Shown piece after piece: positions 1 to 12,100 of a stretch of DNA of 64,000 nucleotides. How positions within the stretch are numbered: position 1 is the first letter of the stretch; each line of letters begins with the position of its first letter. A model generated the notes under the pieces. That model was not told the origin of the DNA and made no database searches. It worked only from the letters and a program-made list of their open reading frames with translations. The translations under genes were made by a program, and so were the position numbers. Location: assembly GCA_034509425.1 (NCBI GenBank), contig JAVTVJ010000542.1, positions 372,001 to 436,000 on the forward strand, given 5' to 3'. The stretch is from Eopsaltria australis (lineage: Eukaryota > Chordata > Aves > Passeriformes > Petroicidae).

Positions 1-17
1 TGCTCCTTCCCCTTTAC

Positions 18-184
18 CTCTTACGCTGCAGGTGCCCCCTGAGCAGGGCCTGCAGGAGACAAACTCTCCTCCTGAGCTGCAGGAAGCGTTTCCGCTGCCG
101 GTGCCGCCTCCAGGCCGCCTGGATCTCCACGGCAGCGTTGTTCCTCTGCAGAGCCACCCTGACACAGCGCGAGCGCCAGCACTC
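18..184 (-). CDS. MYO9B: MYO9B coding exon 22 (IQ motifs 2-4)
   Basis: 167 nt, acceptor CTCTGCAG before 184. The preferred donor is AAGAG|GTAAAG after 18, leaving phase 2. Encodes [12 protein letters not shown] (rest of IQ2), [18 protein letters not shown] (IQ3) and [16 protein letters not shown] (IQ4). A second possible donor (C|GTAAGA) lies 8 nt upstream inside the exon. The tail exons are beyond the window. Confidence 0.92.
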
Positions 185-3100
185 CTGCAGAGAGAGGTTT
201 CTGAAGTGAGGGAGGGCTGCCCCAAGGTGGGGAGTGCTACATGACAGAGTTTGTTTGTTTGTTTATTAGGAAAATAAGGTTGGCAATTCTCGAGGATACC
301 TGTAAAACAACGGCCGCCTGCCGCATCCTGAGAAAGCGTCTCCTTTCCAAAACCATCCTGAGCCAGCTCTGAAGGAGGATGATTTTCCTGATCACTTCCT
401 TGTGTAGTGTATCCTGTAGTATCTGCCGTTCAGCCTCTTTCATAAAAACCTGTTCAGTTAAAGAAAAGTTCATCAAGAAGCAATTAACAGGAGCCTTTCA
501 GCCCCCACTGGAGGTACAATAAGAGAACGGATAATATAATGGTTTGGTATCACTGCACCAAACCTTACTGGCTGACAGCTTGCCCAAAAAATTAGTCCTT
601 CTAAATTTCAGAGTTTGGATTCTAAAACTTACACCTGTCCTTACAGCCTTCAAATCACAGAACTCTTCTAAAATGCAAACACTGACCTGTTTGACAAACG
701 CCAATAGCAACGATTTCCCAAACAGTATCCATATAACATGGATTTGTACTGTAGTCAAGACACCAGGTTGGCATCAAAACCAAAGGGTCAAGTACAACCT
801 CTGTGTCACCACTTGCAAGAGTTAAAATAGCCAATTTAGGCAAAAAAAGCAGAGAAGAGTAACACTTGTAAATTAACTGCACTGAATTTTGCAGTGTACA
901 GCAATGTTTCTTATTGCCTTACAGAAAGTTTCACAGACCTTGGTCTTCCCTATTTGATAGTAGTTTTCATTCAGTTTTAGTTTATTCAAATAAGCACAAA
1001 TGTCTTCCTTGGAGGCTTTGGCATTTTTGGGCAGTAACACCTGAAACTGGTCGATGAATTCCTGTAAAAAGCAGAGACAGCAAGAGACCAAAGTTAGAAG
1101 GCAATTCCCAAGTTCAGAGTTTTAGCTTTAAAACAGAAATCTGTTAAAGACACTTAAGCTACAGGGATGGCAAAGTACTTACCTCTCACTCCAAACTGAA
1201 CTATTTTTCCATGTAAAATGCAGGCTTCAGTCAGCCTCATGCTAATGGTAAAGATCACTTGGATGTGATCTCTAAACCTCCACAGAGTGTTTTACAGAAA
1301 ACTAATTCCCACATGGAACAGCACTGCTGCACTGACTGACTGCACTCAGTTTTCCTTCATGCAACCAGGAAGAATTTACTGGCAGACAACTCACACAACA
1401 GCTTAACTACGACTTTTTACCATGCAGGCTCCCTCAAGACTACAGTGCATTTTTATAGCTCATCCCAAGTGGTCATGAGCCTCATTTGAAGAGACACACG
1501 AGACGTGTTTTCTGAAGAGAGCAGATATTCCTGAAAGCACAATTCACTTCCAGTTCCCACTGTACCTGGAATGTGTATTTGGCACTGTAGCCAGACCTCC
1601 TGATCCGCACAGTTTCCAGCATGCCCGTGTACCGTAACTGCTGCAGCACCAAGCTCTCATCAAAGAGCATCTCCTTCTGTAAGAGACCAGCAGAAAACAG
1701 CCAGTGAGAGCCTGAGGAGCTGCAGCACCAAGCTCTCATCAAAGAGCATCTCCTTCTGCAAGAGACCAGCAGAAAACAGCCAGTGAGAGCCTGAGGAGCT
1801 GCAGCACCAAGCTCTCATCAAAGAGCATCTCCTTCTGTAAAGGATCAGCAGAAAACAGCCAGTGAGAGCCTGAGGAGCTGCAGCACCAAGCTCTCATCAA
1901 AGAGCATCTCCTTCTGTAAAGGATCAGCAGAAAACAGCCAGTGAGAGCCTGAGGAGCTGCAGCACCAAGCTCTCATCAAAGAGCATCTCCTTCTGTAAAG
2001 GATCAGCAGAAAACAGCCAGTGAGAGCCTGAGGGGCCTGGCTGCTGTCATAGGGACAGCATATTTCCTTTCCATACCTTGGTTACCTTTCACCTGCACAC
2101 AGAGTGACAGTGAACAAGCTCAAATTAAGAGATTCCAAGGCTGGAGCCCTGGGTCTCAGCAGGCAGCTCAGCTCTGAGGCAGCCTCACCTTCTCTGCATT
2201 GGAGCGGATGCAGCGGATGAAGAATGGCTCAGCTCTGCCCAGTGTCTCCAGCAACTTGTTAAGTGAAGTCTGAAATGAAACATTCAGAAAGGTTTTTCTT
2301 CAGGTATCAGCATTTTGAGTGGTGTTTGACAGCAGGACAGCTTCTGCCTCAGGAATCAGGTTGTTTCAGGTCTCATGGCTGCACAAAATCCAAACAGATT
2401 CTCCCATATTGCTCAGCACATCCCTGTATTTGGTATTTGCTTTTAGCTTTTCTCAAAAGAATTTAAAGCAGAGTTTGAATATACTCTCACAGCAGCACTA
2501 GATCTGCATACAAGGATGATCAGTACAGAGAACTGACACATTTCATGGCATAAACAGCATCTCAAAATGTACTCTGACTGTAATCAAGTAATAATCCCAC
2601 TTCAAACAAACCCCAAAAATAAAACCCACTTGGTTTTCCAAGCAAGACCTGCCTAGATCAGCTCAGGAGGGCCAGTGCCCTGACGAGTGTGACCCACCTG
2701 GAACTGGGCACTTATGCTGGGGGGTTTCTTCTTCTTGTGCAAGTGCAAAAGGGACTTTGTAGTCCGATCGTGCAGGGTCATGCTCATGATGAGCTTCAGA
2801 GATTTGGAATCCAGCAAGTTCTGCAAGAAAGTTTTCATAATCAACAAAGTGCATTTTTGTCTGAAATGAGTCAGAATGAAACAGCTACCCAGAGTTGCAG
2901 ATTCAATGCCACGTTACATTTCATGTTTATTTCTATTTTGGGCCAAAGCACTTCTTAAGAATGAAACTTTCACAGCCCTGTGCCAAGAGTGAACAAGGGG
3001 AATCACATAATCACTGCATTTGCCTTCCCTGACTTGGAAGTGACTTTATGCATTTACGGCATCTCCAGTCTAATTAAACAATTCTTGCTAAGGTGAACAT

Positions 3101-6100
3101 TTACCTATTTTTTATCTTGTCAGGATAAATAACACAACTTCCCTACACTATAAAACAGTTCTGAAGTGACTTCTGTCAATCAAGATGAAATTCACAGTGC
3201 AAAAAAGTCCAAACCCAAGAGAAATCTAATTTTTATCATTACCTTAGGAATGATCTGCTTTTGCTTGACGCCTCTACTTTTCCTGTTAAAATATTAAAGG
3301 TCATTTAAGAAAAAAAGTGCACATGATTTTTGATTATTTCAGCAAGCTGTAAGTTGGTGCAATCTATGAGGCAAGACGAAGGACAGAAGAAAATGAGCAC
3401 AACAGCACCAGGGTGTGTCCATGCAGCTCTCTTACAAGTGATCAATGCAAGAAATGCAAACTGCTCTGCAACAAGAACAGTTTTTCTTTTCTTAAATAAA
3501 CTCTGTAGGTACTGAAAGCTTTCAAAAGTGAAACATTTTCTCTGAAGTTAAAGCTATTCAAAACTGCACTGCTGTACAGACTACTGGAATGTGAGTTATT
3601 CTCTTTAGCAACTGTGTGGTCATTAAACTCTTTGTAACACAAAGGCACTATCAAATAAAAATACTGGATTCAGAAGTTACAGCTGCTGGCACCAGAACCT
3701 CTGTGAAAGCACCCAGCTGCTCCCAGGAGGACAGTAAATGTCCCAGCACCAGGAATTCTGGAGTGCCTGAGCAGGACACACACCTCAGGCACAGCTCTCA
3801 CTCACATACAGCAGGTGAAGCAGTGGAAGCTCTCAGAAACAAGGCAGCATTTCACACCCTACTGGTTCTAAGCATGGTAACTCTGTGATATAAGGCAGGT
3901 TGCAGCTCTGTGCCACCCAGTTTGCATTTACTTATTATACAGCACAGCACAGATTCATTTCCTTACACATGCATAGAACTGCAGATGTAAAGACTCTAAA
4001 CCCAGCAATACATCCAGAATCAGCACCCTGAATTTCAGGAAACATTTGCTACACCTTGTGGGAGATCTCACTACTGAAAATTTTGCAACAATAATCTCAT
4101 ACTACATACTTGGGTTTTTTAAAGCAAGTTTACATGAGAAGTAGGTTTAACTTTCAGCTGATGCAATGAAACAACAAGATATTGCAGAAGGGATGTTTTA
4201 ATTGTCTTGTTTAGTGTTTTTCAAAAGACAAACTTGGGACAAACATCATTTTTAGGGACTGGAGTAACTGCTTGGTTCTTGTTGCACTTTCAAAGCAATA
4301 GCCAGAGCACTCACAGGAGGTGGGAGCGGTGTTGAAGCTGACTGAGGGACCGAAGCAGCTCACAGGGATCATCACCCTGCCAGGGCAGTCCTTTAATACT
4401 GGCGATGATTTGTTCATGCATGTCTCTAAAATGATCCACAGCAAAACACAGGTGGCAAACACAGATACACAGCCGTGAGAGAGGGGGGAAAAAAGGAGTT
4501 AAAACCCCAAAAGGTTCCATCACCAAGTGTGCTCCGAACCATAGCAGGTCAATCCCAGGCTACTTGTTCCTAAACATGAATGATTTTGATGACAATCAGT
4601 ACTTTCTACTCCATCACTGCTCTAAAATTTAATTGCCAGGGTCTTGTACTCAACTTACTCTCTGATTCCACCTTTTAATGTAAATTCTTGAGCCATCAAT
4701 TCAGAAAATGGAGGGAAATTTAGCAAAATGAACTTAATGGGCAGGAAACCCTTTGGTTAAGCCAAATAACCTTTTCAGATAGATAAAAGCTCCTTCATAA
4801 CCAACAGTAAACATTTTAATAGAGAGATTTGACTACTAAAATGAAGCTACATAAGCAGACTTACATCAGAAAAGTAAATTATAAACAAGCTGTTAGAGGC
4901 ATACTTGAAGAAATTTTGGGTTTCATTTCCATTTCAAACTTATTCATGTTTTCCAAGTAAGCCTGGGATGGTCCTCAGTTCGTGCTATGTGCCATTCCTC
5001 AAGCATGCACTGTGCTTGTGAAGTGCTGTGTCCTGGCACAGAACTTACCTTCTTTACTCTCCAGAGAGGCACAAACCAAAAATAACAGAAGTGTAAGAAT
5101 CACTTCTGACTCTTAGATGTTCTCCCCATTCTGAGCTGCTCACAGAGGCAGCAACATTCTTACACAGGGTTGTTGCTACCCTGGGTACCTCTGAACTTTT
5201 CTGAGTATCAAGATTTAAAATATCTCAAGGAAACAGATCTGTTAAGCTGTGACCAATCCTTTCACCCAAATTGGATATTTAGTTCTTTGTTTCCCCAAGT
5301 GACAGAGGCTGTCCAGGATGCAGTGATTAGGAAGCAGCATGAAGTCATTACTTTAAGTGCTCCATGGCTTTACTGTCACCCAGAGCACGCTCAGAAAGTC
5401 AGTGTGTCCTGGCAATGTGCCTCCCTGGCCTGGGAGTTCAGGCCTTTGGCTACTTACTTCTTGTTCTCACAAAAAGAAATGATGTCTTGAAAAGCATTTA
5501 TATCGAAATCCTCAGAACAATCAAATGAGAAATCGAGCACTGAGCGGCTGCAAAAGGAACATGTACAAAGCCTAAATATCCATGGAAAGGCAAATCTCCC
5601 TATAGAGATACACTTGTGTAGGACTGGCCCTGCCTCTGCCCCCTTCAGTGACCCAGGCTGGCTGCAGAGGAGCACACAATGCTAAAAGCAGCACAACACA
5701 TCAACCACACAGAACTGAAAACCCAGTGATAAATGGAACTGAGGCTGTCCCAAACATGTGGTGGCACTGGGTCTTACATAAGATAAGCTAGAGTGTTGTT
5801 TTGATAGCATTAAAAGGCCAAAGAAAACAAGACAGAAGAAATAAAACTTGCTCTCCTTGAGGAAAGATCTAGTTGAGATTGATAAATGAAAATCTCCAAC
5901 TCAGCTCTTTTCCCTGGAGGGGTTAAGGATGTGTTTCTCACCGATAAACTTTTTCTACCGGCGTATTTGATCTCTGGAGTTCTCCAAGGGGAACTCTGGG
6001 GCCTTGACGTACCACTCCTGTTAGGAAATAACCAAAAAATTGCGTTTTGACAAAGATATGAGCAGGCAAAAAACCCCCAAAAAACCACCAACTTTAGCAA

Positions 6101-9100
6101 GTGAAATATCTATCCAAGGACCTGGAGTTTTCATCGAGTTAAATTATCAAGCTACAGCACTTTGCTGCTCAAACTCCCTTCTACTAGAAAGGAAATTGCA
6201 GCTGCTCAAATCCTGAATACTCATTTGATACTTCACGGAGGTCTAAGAAGATCAAAACTAGTGATAAGGTGAGAATATGAGAACTAGCACCTCCAACTTT
6301 TACAAATAGGCCTTCAAATCTCTCCCAGCCTGCTGGAAATGCTGCACTGACTGGAGAAGAAAAACTGAATGACCTCAGGGAAGAACAGTGACAATCTCCT
6401 CCATGTGTGAATGCTAAATCACTTTCACCACTCCGTTTGCCCTTAGTACCAAAGATGGTGTCTGGTTGATGAAGATTTGCCACAAACTCATTCTGCCAGC
6501 AGAGCAATTGTAGAGTATTGAACGTTTTCAGAGCAGATTTCAGTGCCATATCTCCAACTTCCTGAGCCCTACCTGCCATTTCCCAACCCTACCTGCACTT
6601 TCCCATTCCATACCTGCAGTTTCTCAGCCATCCCTACAGTTTCCCGTTCCATACCTATCATTTCCCATGCCCCATCTGCCGTTTCCTATTCCATACCTGC
6701 ACTTTCCCAAGCCTACCTGCAGTTTTCTGAGCCATACCTGCACTTTCCTGTGCCCTACCTGCAACTTTCCCAGTCCTATGTGCAGCTCCCCAGTCCCACC
6801 TGCCGTTCCCTCAGCCCCACCTGCCATCTCCCATTCCAACGCTGCCGGTTCCTGTGCCCACCCTGCCGTTCCCCAGCCCCCCCTGCCCTTTTCCCCATGC
6901 CCCCCATGCCCTTCTCATGCACCCCCTGCCCTTCCCCAGCCCCACCTGCAGTTTTCTGGGCGCGCTCCCTGCCGCTCTGTGCGAACACGGCCATGGCGCG
7001 GATGGCGGCGCGCAGCACGGCCCAGCGGAACACGGCCACCGGGTCCATCCCGATCAGCTCCCGCACGAAGGCGCTGTCGCTGCTGCGCAGCAGGGCCACG
7101 ATGTCAGGTCTCATGTAATCCATGTTTTTCTCCCTGAAATCCTGCACAAAACAGGCACATGGAACCACAAAGCTGTCAGGAAAGCTCCCTGCGTTTAGTT
7201 GTTTTTCAGCCAACACCAAACCCAAAGTACCTCTGAGAACCCTCCTGACCCACCCCGTTCCCAGCAAATTTTCTACACACTGCCAAAAAACTCCCAGCAA
7301 GGCAAAGAAAAATTTTTTTTGGTGCCCATTACACCTATCACCTACTTTGATCTGGTATTTCACTTTGCCAGCAAAGTGGCGAATAATAAAAGCAGGCTCC
7401 ATCACTGGGGTTCCAACAAAGAACTTGTTCTCCTCATGCTGCTGTTTGAATTTTGCCAGTAGAGTTTGGTTGGTGGCATGTGGAAAACTGGGAATACAAG
7501 ACAAAAGAGGTCAGCTGTTTCTCAGATACAGGTATGCTTATTAGGGTGACAGAATGAACACTTATTGATCCTTGTGGAAAGTGTTAATAATTGTCCCAGA
7601 TCCCTACACCTGCTTTGAATTTTAAAGGTGGGCTCAATTTCTGAACTCAAACCAAACAGCTCAACACCCAGCAGAACATTGAGGTTTCAAGTGTACGTCA
7701 ATGTTTCCTCCCACTTCACCAGCCAACTTTAGTTAGCACCACATTAACTATTTACCACATTTGCTACTTAATGCTCCAAAGACTTACAGACATGCATTTT
7801 GCTTTAATTGCAGTTCCATAGTAAGCCACAAACATGGAAGTTCCCAAATTTGCTTAAGCCAAAGTTCAGTTTTAGCATCAATTCATATCACCACCATTAG
7901 AAGCAAACTCCAGTGTAAATCATAGTCATAAATAACCCTTTGCTTCCCACAACATTTGTCTCCTTTTTCAAGGGCTGTTTTTCTGTTCCCTTTCCCAGTC
8001 CTTCCCTCCCCCCTGCCAAACATGTTTCTGCAGATATTTGTTGCTTACTTGCTTTCTTCATCCAGAAGATAGAAGAGGCCAGTGGGCTTCTTGCTGATTA
8101 AGTGAATGCAGGCCACATTATCAGTATAGTCAATATTGTGCCAAGTGATCCCTTCACTCTTATATTCCTCCTGTGTAGCTCAAGAAAATTCCCTTATCAG
8201 TACAGTGCCCTGACCTTTGATGTCCTGTGCTCCAAGTGCTTAAACACAGCCTTGGACAGCTACAGCAAGTGGAGTTTGTTAGTTCAGGCAGCAGAGACAA
8301 AAATACAGAGAATTTATAAATAAGAACAGAAGAACAGGCACAGTGGCACAGATCAAAGGTCCCCAGGCACGTCACTCAGCAGGGCATGTTTGGGGTGAAA
8401 CTATTTCAAAACTAAAGCTGTGAAAGGAATGTTCTGCTGTGCTCCGCCTTTCCAGCAATCAGCAGCCTGCAACCCTGCAGTCAGACATTACATCCACAGC
8501 ACTCCAGTAAAACTGGGTACAGAGCAGTTCAAGTCTATTTTCTCTTCCATAGTTTTTGTATTATGGGAAATGAGAGTAGTTAAGTATCAAGTTCCAGAAT
8601 TTTCATGTTGTGCCGTCAAAGGAAATAAGAGAAGTTTCAAAACAGGGAGTTAAGGCCTACACAACATCAGCACCAGAACTTCCCTAAGGAAGCAATGGAT
8701 ATTGCTGAGGCTCAGAACATTTGGAGCTCCCTGACAACAGAACATGAAGCTCTTCTGCTGAAGGGACAATCCCTCAAATGCTTGACAGGACAAGCTTCCC
8801 ACTCAGAAGCAAAATACCAGATTTTCTTAATGCTGTAAATACACAGAGGAAACAAGCTAATGATAAGGTAATAAAGTATAAAAAAAAAAATCACACAGAA
8901 AATTCAATAAGTTTTATGCTGAACACAGGACAAAGAGCACCTCTCATGGTCTAGATGATGATGATAAATGCATTAATTTTAAGTAGGTGGAATTCAGTCT
9001 GCCCAACACAGTGCACACCGTGTTACAGAACTGAAATGCCATTTTGCACAGACAAAAAAGCCTTTCTTTAAAAAGATATAGAGATCTCCCTGAGGGCCCT

Positions 9101-12100
9101 CAGGCTGCAAGAGATACAGGAAATGGGTCATTCAAGGATTAAGCTTATTTGGAAAAATGGCATTAGAAAAAAAAAAAAAAAAAAAAATAAGACAATGTAA
9201 CTATTTACTCTGGCCAGCCTGGATAGCCAATTCTGTCCTAAGTTACAAAACAGGGACCTCAACATTATGTTTACACACAAAGTTTGGAGGTTTGGTAATT
9301 TTATTTTCTTTAAAATGCTTGCCTAATGTTGTTGACAAAGTACCACATTCTACAGAATGACTGCTTTCAGCAGTGACCTGAGAACGACACTTCTGCACAA
9401 AGCAGAAAAAACCCAAGTCTAGAGCAAACCCTCCTCCAAAACCCAGTCCAGGAACAGGATCTGTTGGCTCCTGCAGCACTCAGAGTGCTCTATCAGATGA
9501 CACCATCTGCAAACAAGTCAATCAACACATGCCAGTAACACCAGGATTTCAGAACACAGTTCTATCCCCTAAATGCAGACGGGTGGGAGAAGCAGCAAAG
9601 TCTGGTTATTAAACACTTACAGACTGATAAAAGCAAGAGAAGCTGTTTCCCAACCATTAAAACAAAAACACCTGACTCCAACCCCTCACCTACAGACTTC
9701 CAATACCAAAGTTCATAGTTTTAGCTGACTTCTGTCTGAGATCACCTGAATGTTGTCTCAGTTTTTGCAGTCAAGCAGAAACTTAGTGGCAGCCCTCTGA
9801 AGAAAGACCCTACTACCATTAGTACAAGAACAAGCTATAGTGAAAGAAGAAATTTAAAAAGTAAAGACTTTGAGAAATAGTCAAGCAATTATCCCATGGG
9901 GCTTTGCAGACTAGAGGCTAAGTTTGTGTAATACATAAACACTTGATAAAAACAGGTTTCACTCCAGAGACTCTCATTTCTTACCTGCTCCAATTTGAAA
10001 ATGTGTTGATTGAAATAATACTGAAGTTGCTCATTTGCGTAATTTATACAGAACTGCTCAAAACTGTTTGTTTCAAAGTCTTCAAATCCAAAAATATCAA
10101 GTACACCAATGGACAGACACTATAAAGAAGATGTGGAAATCCAGTTACTAATCTGTCATAGAGTGCCTTAACCCCAAAAGATAAACAGTCCAGAAAGCAC
10201 CTCAGTCCGTGCTGAAAAGTTTTAAAATATTTAATAGTTCTGTCTACTGTGAAAACAGAGATGATTAAATATTACCAGGAAATTTACCATGGGTTTGAGA
10301 AGTATCAAAATTTATTCCAGATATCACAACACATCATCTCTACACTGACTGTTAGGTCTAAACACACAACTGCCTGCAAAGACTTGGGTTTGTGAGAGAC
10401 TTACTGTAACAGATTCCTCCATGTCCTTCTTGTTGAGGAGTGCATGATTGATTCTCAGAACAATCCAGTCAAACAGAGCACTGTACAAGGACTTTGCCAT
10501 GGAATCACGAGCTGTTATTGCCTGCAGATCAAACAACCTTCAGAACTTTATTTAAAAAAATAATGATTTCCGTTTCAAACCAGTGTCACTCACAGGTTAC
10601 AACCCCAGCAGAGATAAACAAAACCACAATTTGCCTTTAATTCAAACTTCTAACTTTCCAACCATCCCTCACAAAATGTGAAAGTGTACTACGCTAGCTT
10701 TTTAAATCCAAAAAAGGAAGTTTCAGTTATTTAAAAATCACTCTACAAGTGCTCTTTTACTCACCTCATTGAGACTATATGGCAAAATAAGCTTATCATT
10801 AGCAGTCACAGTTTTTCTTTTTGTAAGCACTTCTACCAGAATTTCCCGTTTAACCTTCAAAACAAGAGAGAACAAGAGCTGCTGTCACAATCAAGTTCCT
10901 CAGTGAGTTATTTGACTGCAGCCATGGCCATACAGCTTCCTCAGAGAAGCTCCTTGACTACAGCCACGTTTATCATCCATCAGTAGCTTTACAAGTCCTA
11001 CAACTTATTTAAATTATCCTGTTTACATTCATTCAGATGTTTCCCTGTGGTGGCAGAGAACACACCTACACTGAATCTATTCTTGCTCAGCTCTGTGATT
11101 GGTGAGTCAACAAATTCTATTTCCATGCTACAGGTTATATTCCATCTCTAATCCCAATAATTTCACCAATTTCCTGTTTCCCCTCCATAAGATAAATATT
11201 GTGGAAGTATCACAAAGGAGATTTAGATACAGCAGCTGGGATATCCAAGTGAAATGCTGAGGTAGAACACATCAAACAGGTGTACCACACATTAATGGTA
11301 AAGGGAAATACTCTACTTTCAACAGCTGGGAAAGAATATCCAACACTTCAGGAGGTCCCACGTCCAACCCTTCATCCCGACCTGTGGCTTTCTTCTTGTA
11401 TGTGACGTTGCCCAAATAAAGAATAGCTGAAAGTATTGAAAAGATCCTAAGGAAGAAAAATTGAATTATGTCAGAATTTTTCTTGAGAGAGTTCATTATA
11501 ACAGGTTAGCAGATCTAATTCTGCCTCAAGAATTTTTCTGTAAGCCCTCAAACACTGAGCTCTCCTTGTTCCCTACAGGACTACGCGTGATCCCAACTGC
11601 TCATTGCAATCCATGAACAATAACTGCCAGTAACAAAAGCTCAGAGAATTCCACTTACTGTTTCTTTGTTGCTGAAAGGAAGCCAACCATCTCCATGGCT
11701 TGTTTTAACCTCTCGAATTCATGTCGGAGATCTTCCCCATCTTCAATTTTCAAGTTATGCTGCGCAGAGAAATCCAAAATTAAAGGCAAAGAGTAAAACC
11801 CAAACATCACAAAAAGCCCAGTATAATCTGTTCTGCTTCCTTTCATCTTTGACACAACACACAGACAACCCTTATCAATGCATTGGTAAATCACAGGTTA
11901 CCTGGTTGAGGTAGAAATAATCTTCAGGTTGCTTGAGGTGAAATTCTTTACGCTCTTCCTCACTGACTCCAAGTAGCAAATAATAAAAGACATGGTAGTT
12001 CCTGTAAAGTCAATACATTTCTCTCATGAAAATATAGTGGGTTTTCTTTTGTTCTATATAAGTCAGATGCTCTTAAACTCTTCAATTGATTTTAACTCTC

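Noticed and set aside
185..299. Possible U12-type intron (donor GTATCCTCG) between MYO9B coding exons 21 and 22
   Set aside because: The donor resembles the U12 consensus, but no matching branch site lies 10-20 nt before the AG; the acceptor has an ordinary polypyrimidine tract.
1642..2036. CRISPR-like direct repeats
   Set aside because: Units are contiguous with no unique spacers and overlap a vertebrate exon; this is a tandem duplication.
2319..2501. Small plus-strand open frames inside MYO9B introns
   Set aside because: Short, no conserved sequence, no splice or promoter context; typical chance frames.
6543..7137. Proline/cysteine/phenylalanine-rich plus-strand frames
   Set aside because: They are antisense translations of the minisatellite and of MYO9B coding exon 12.
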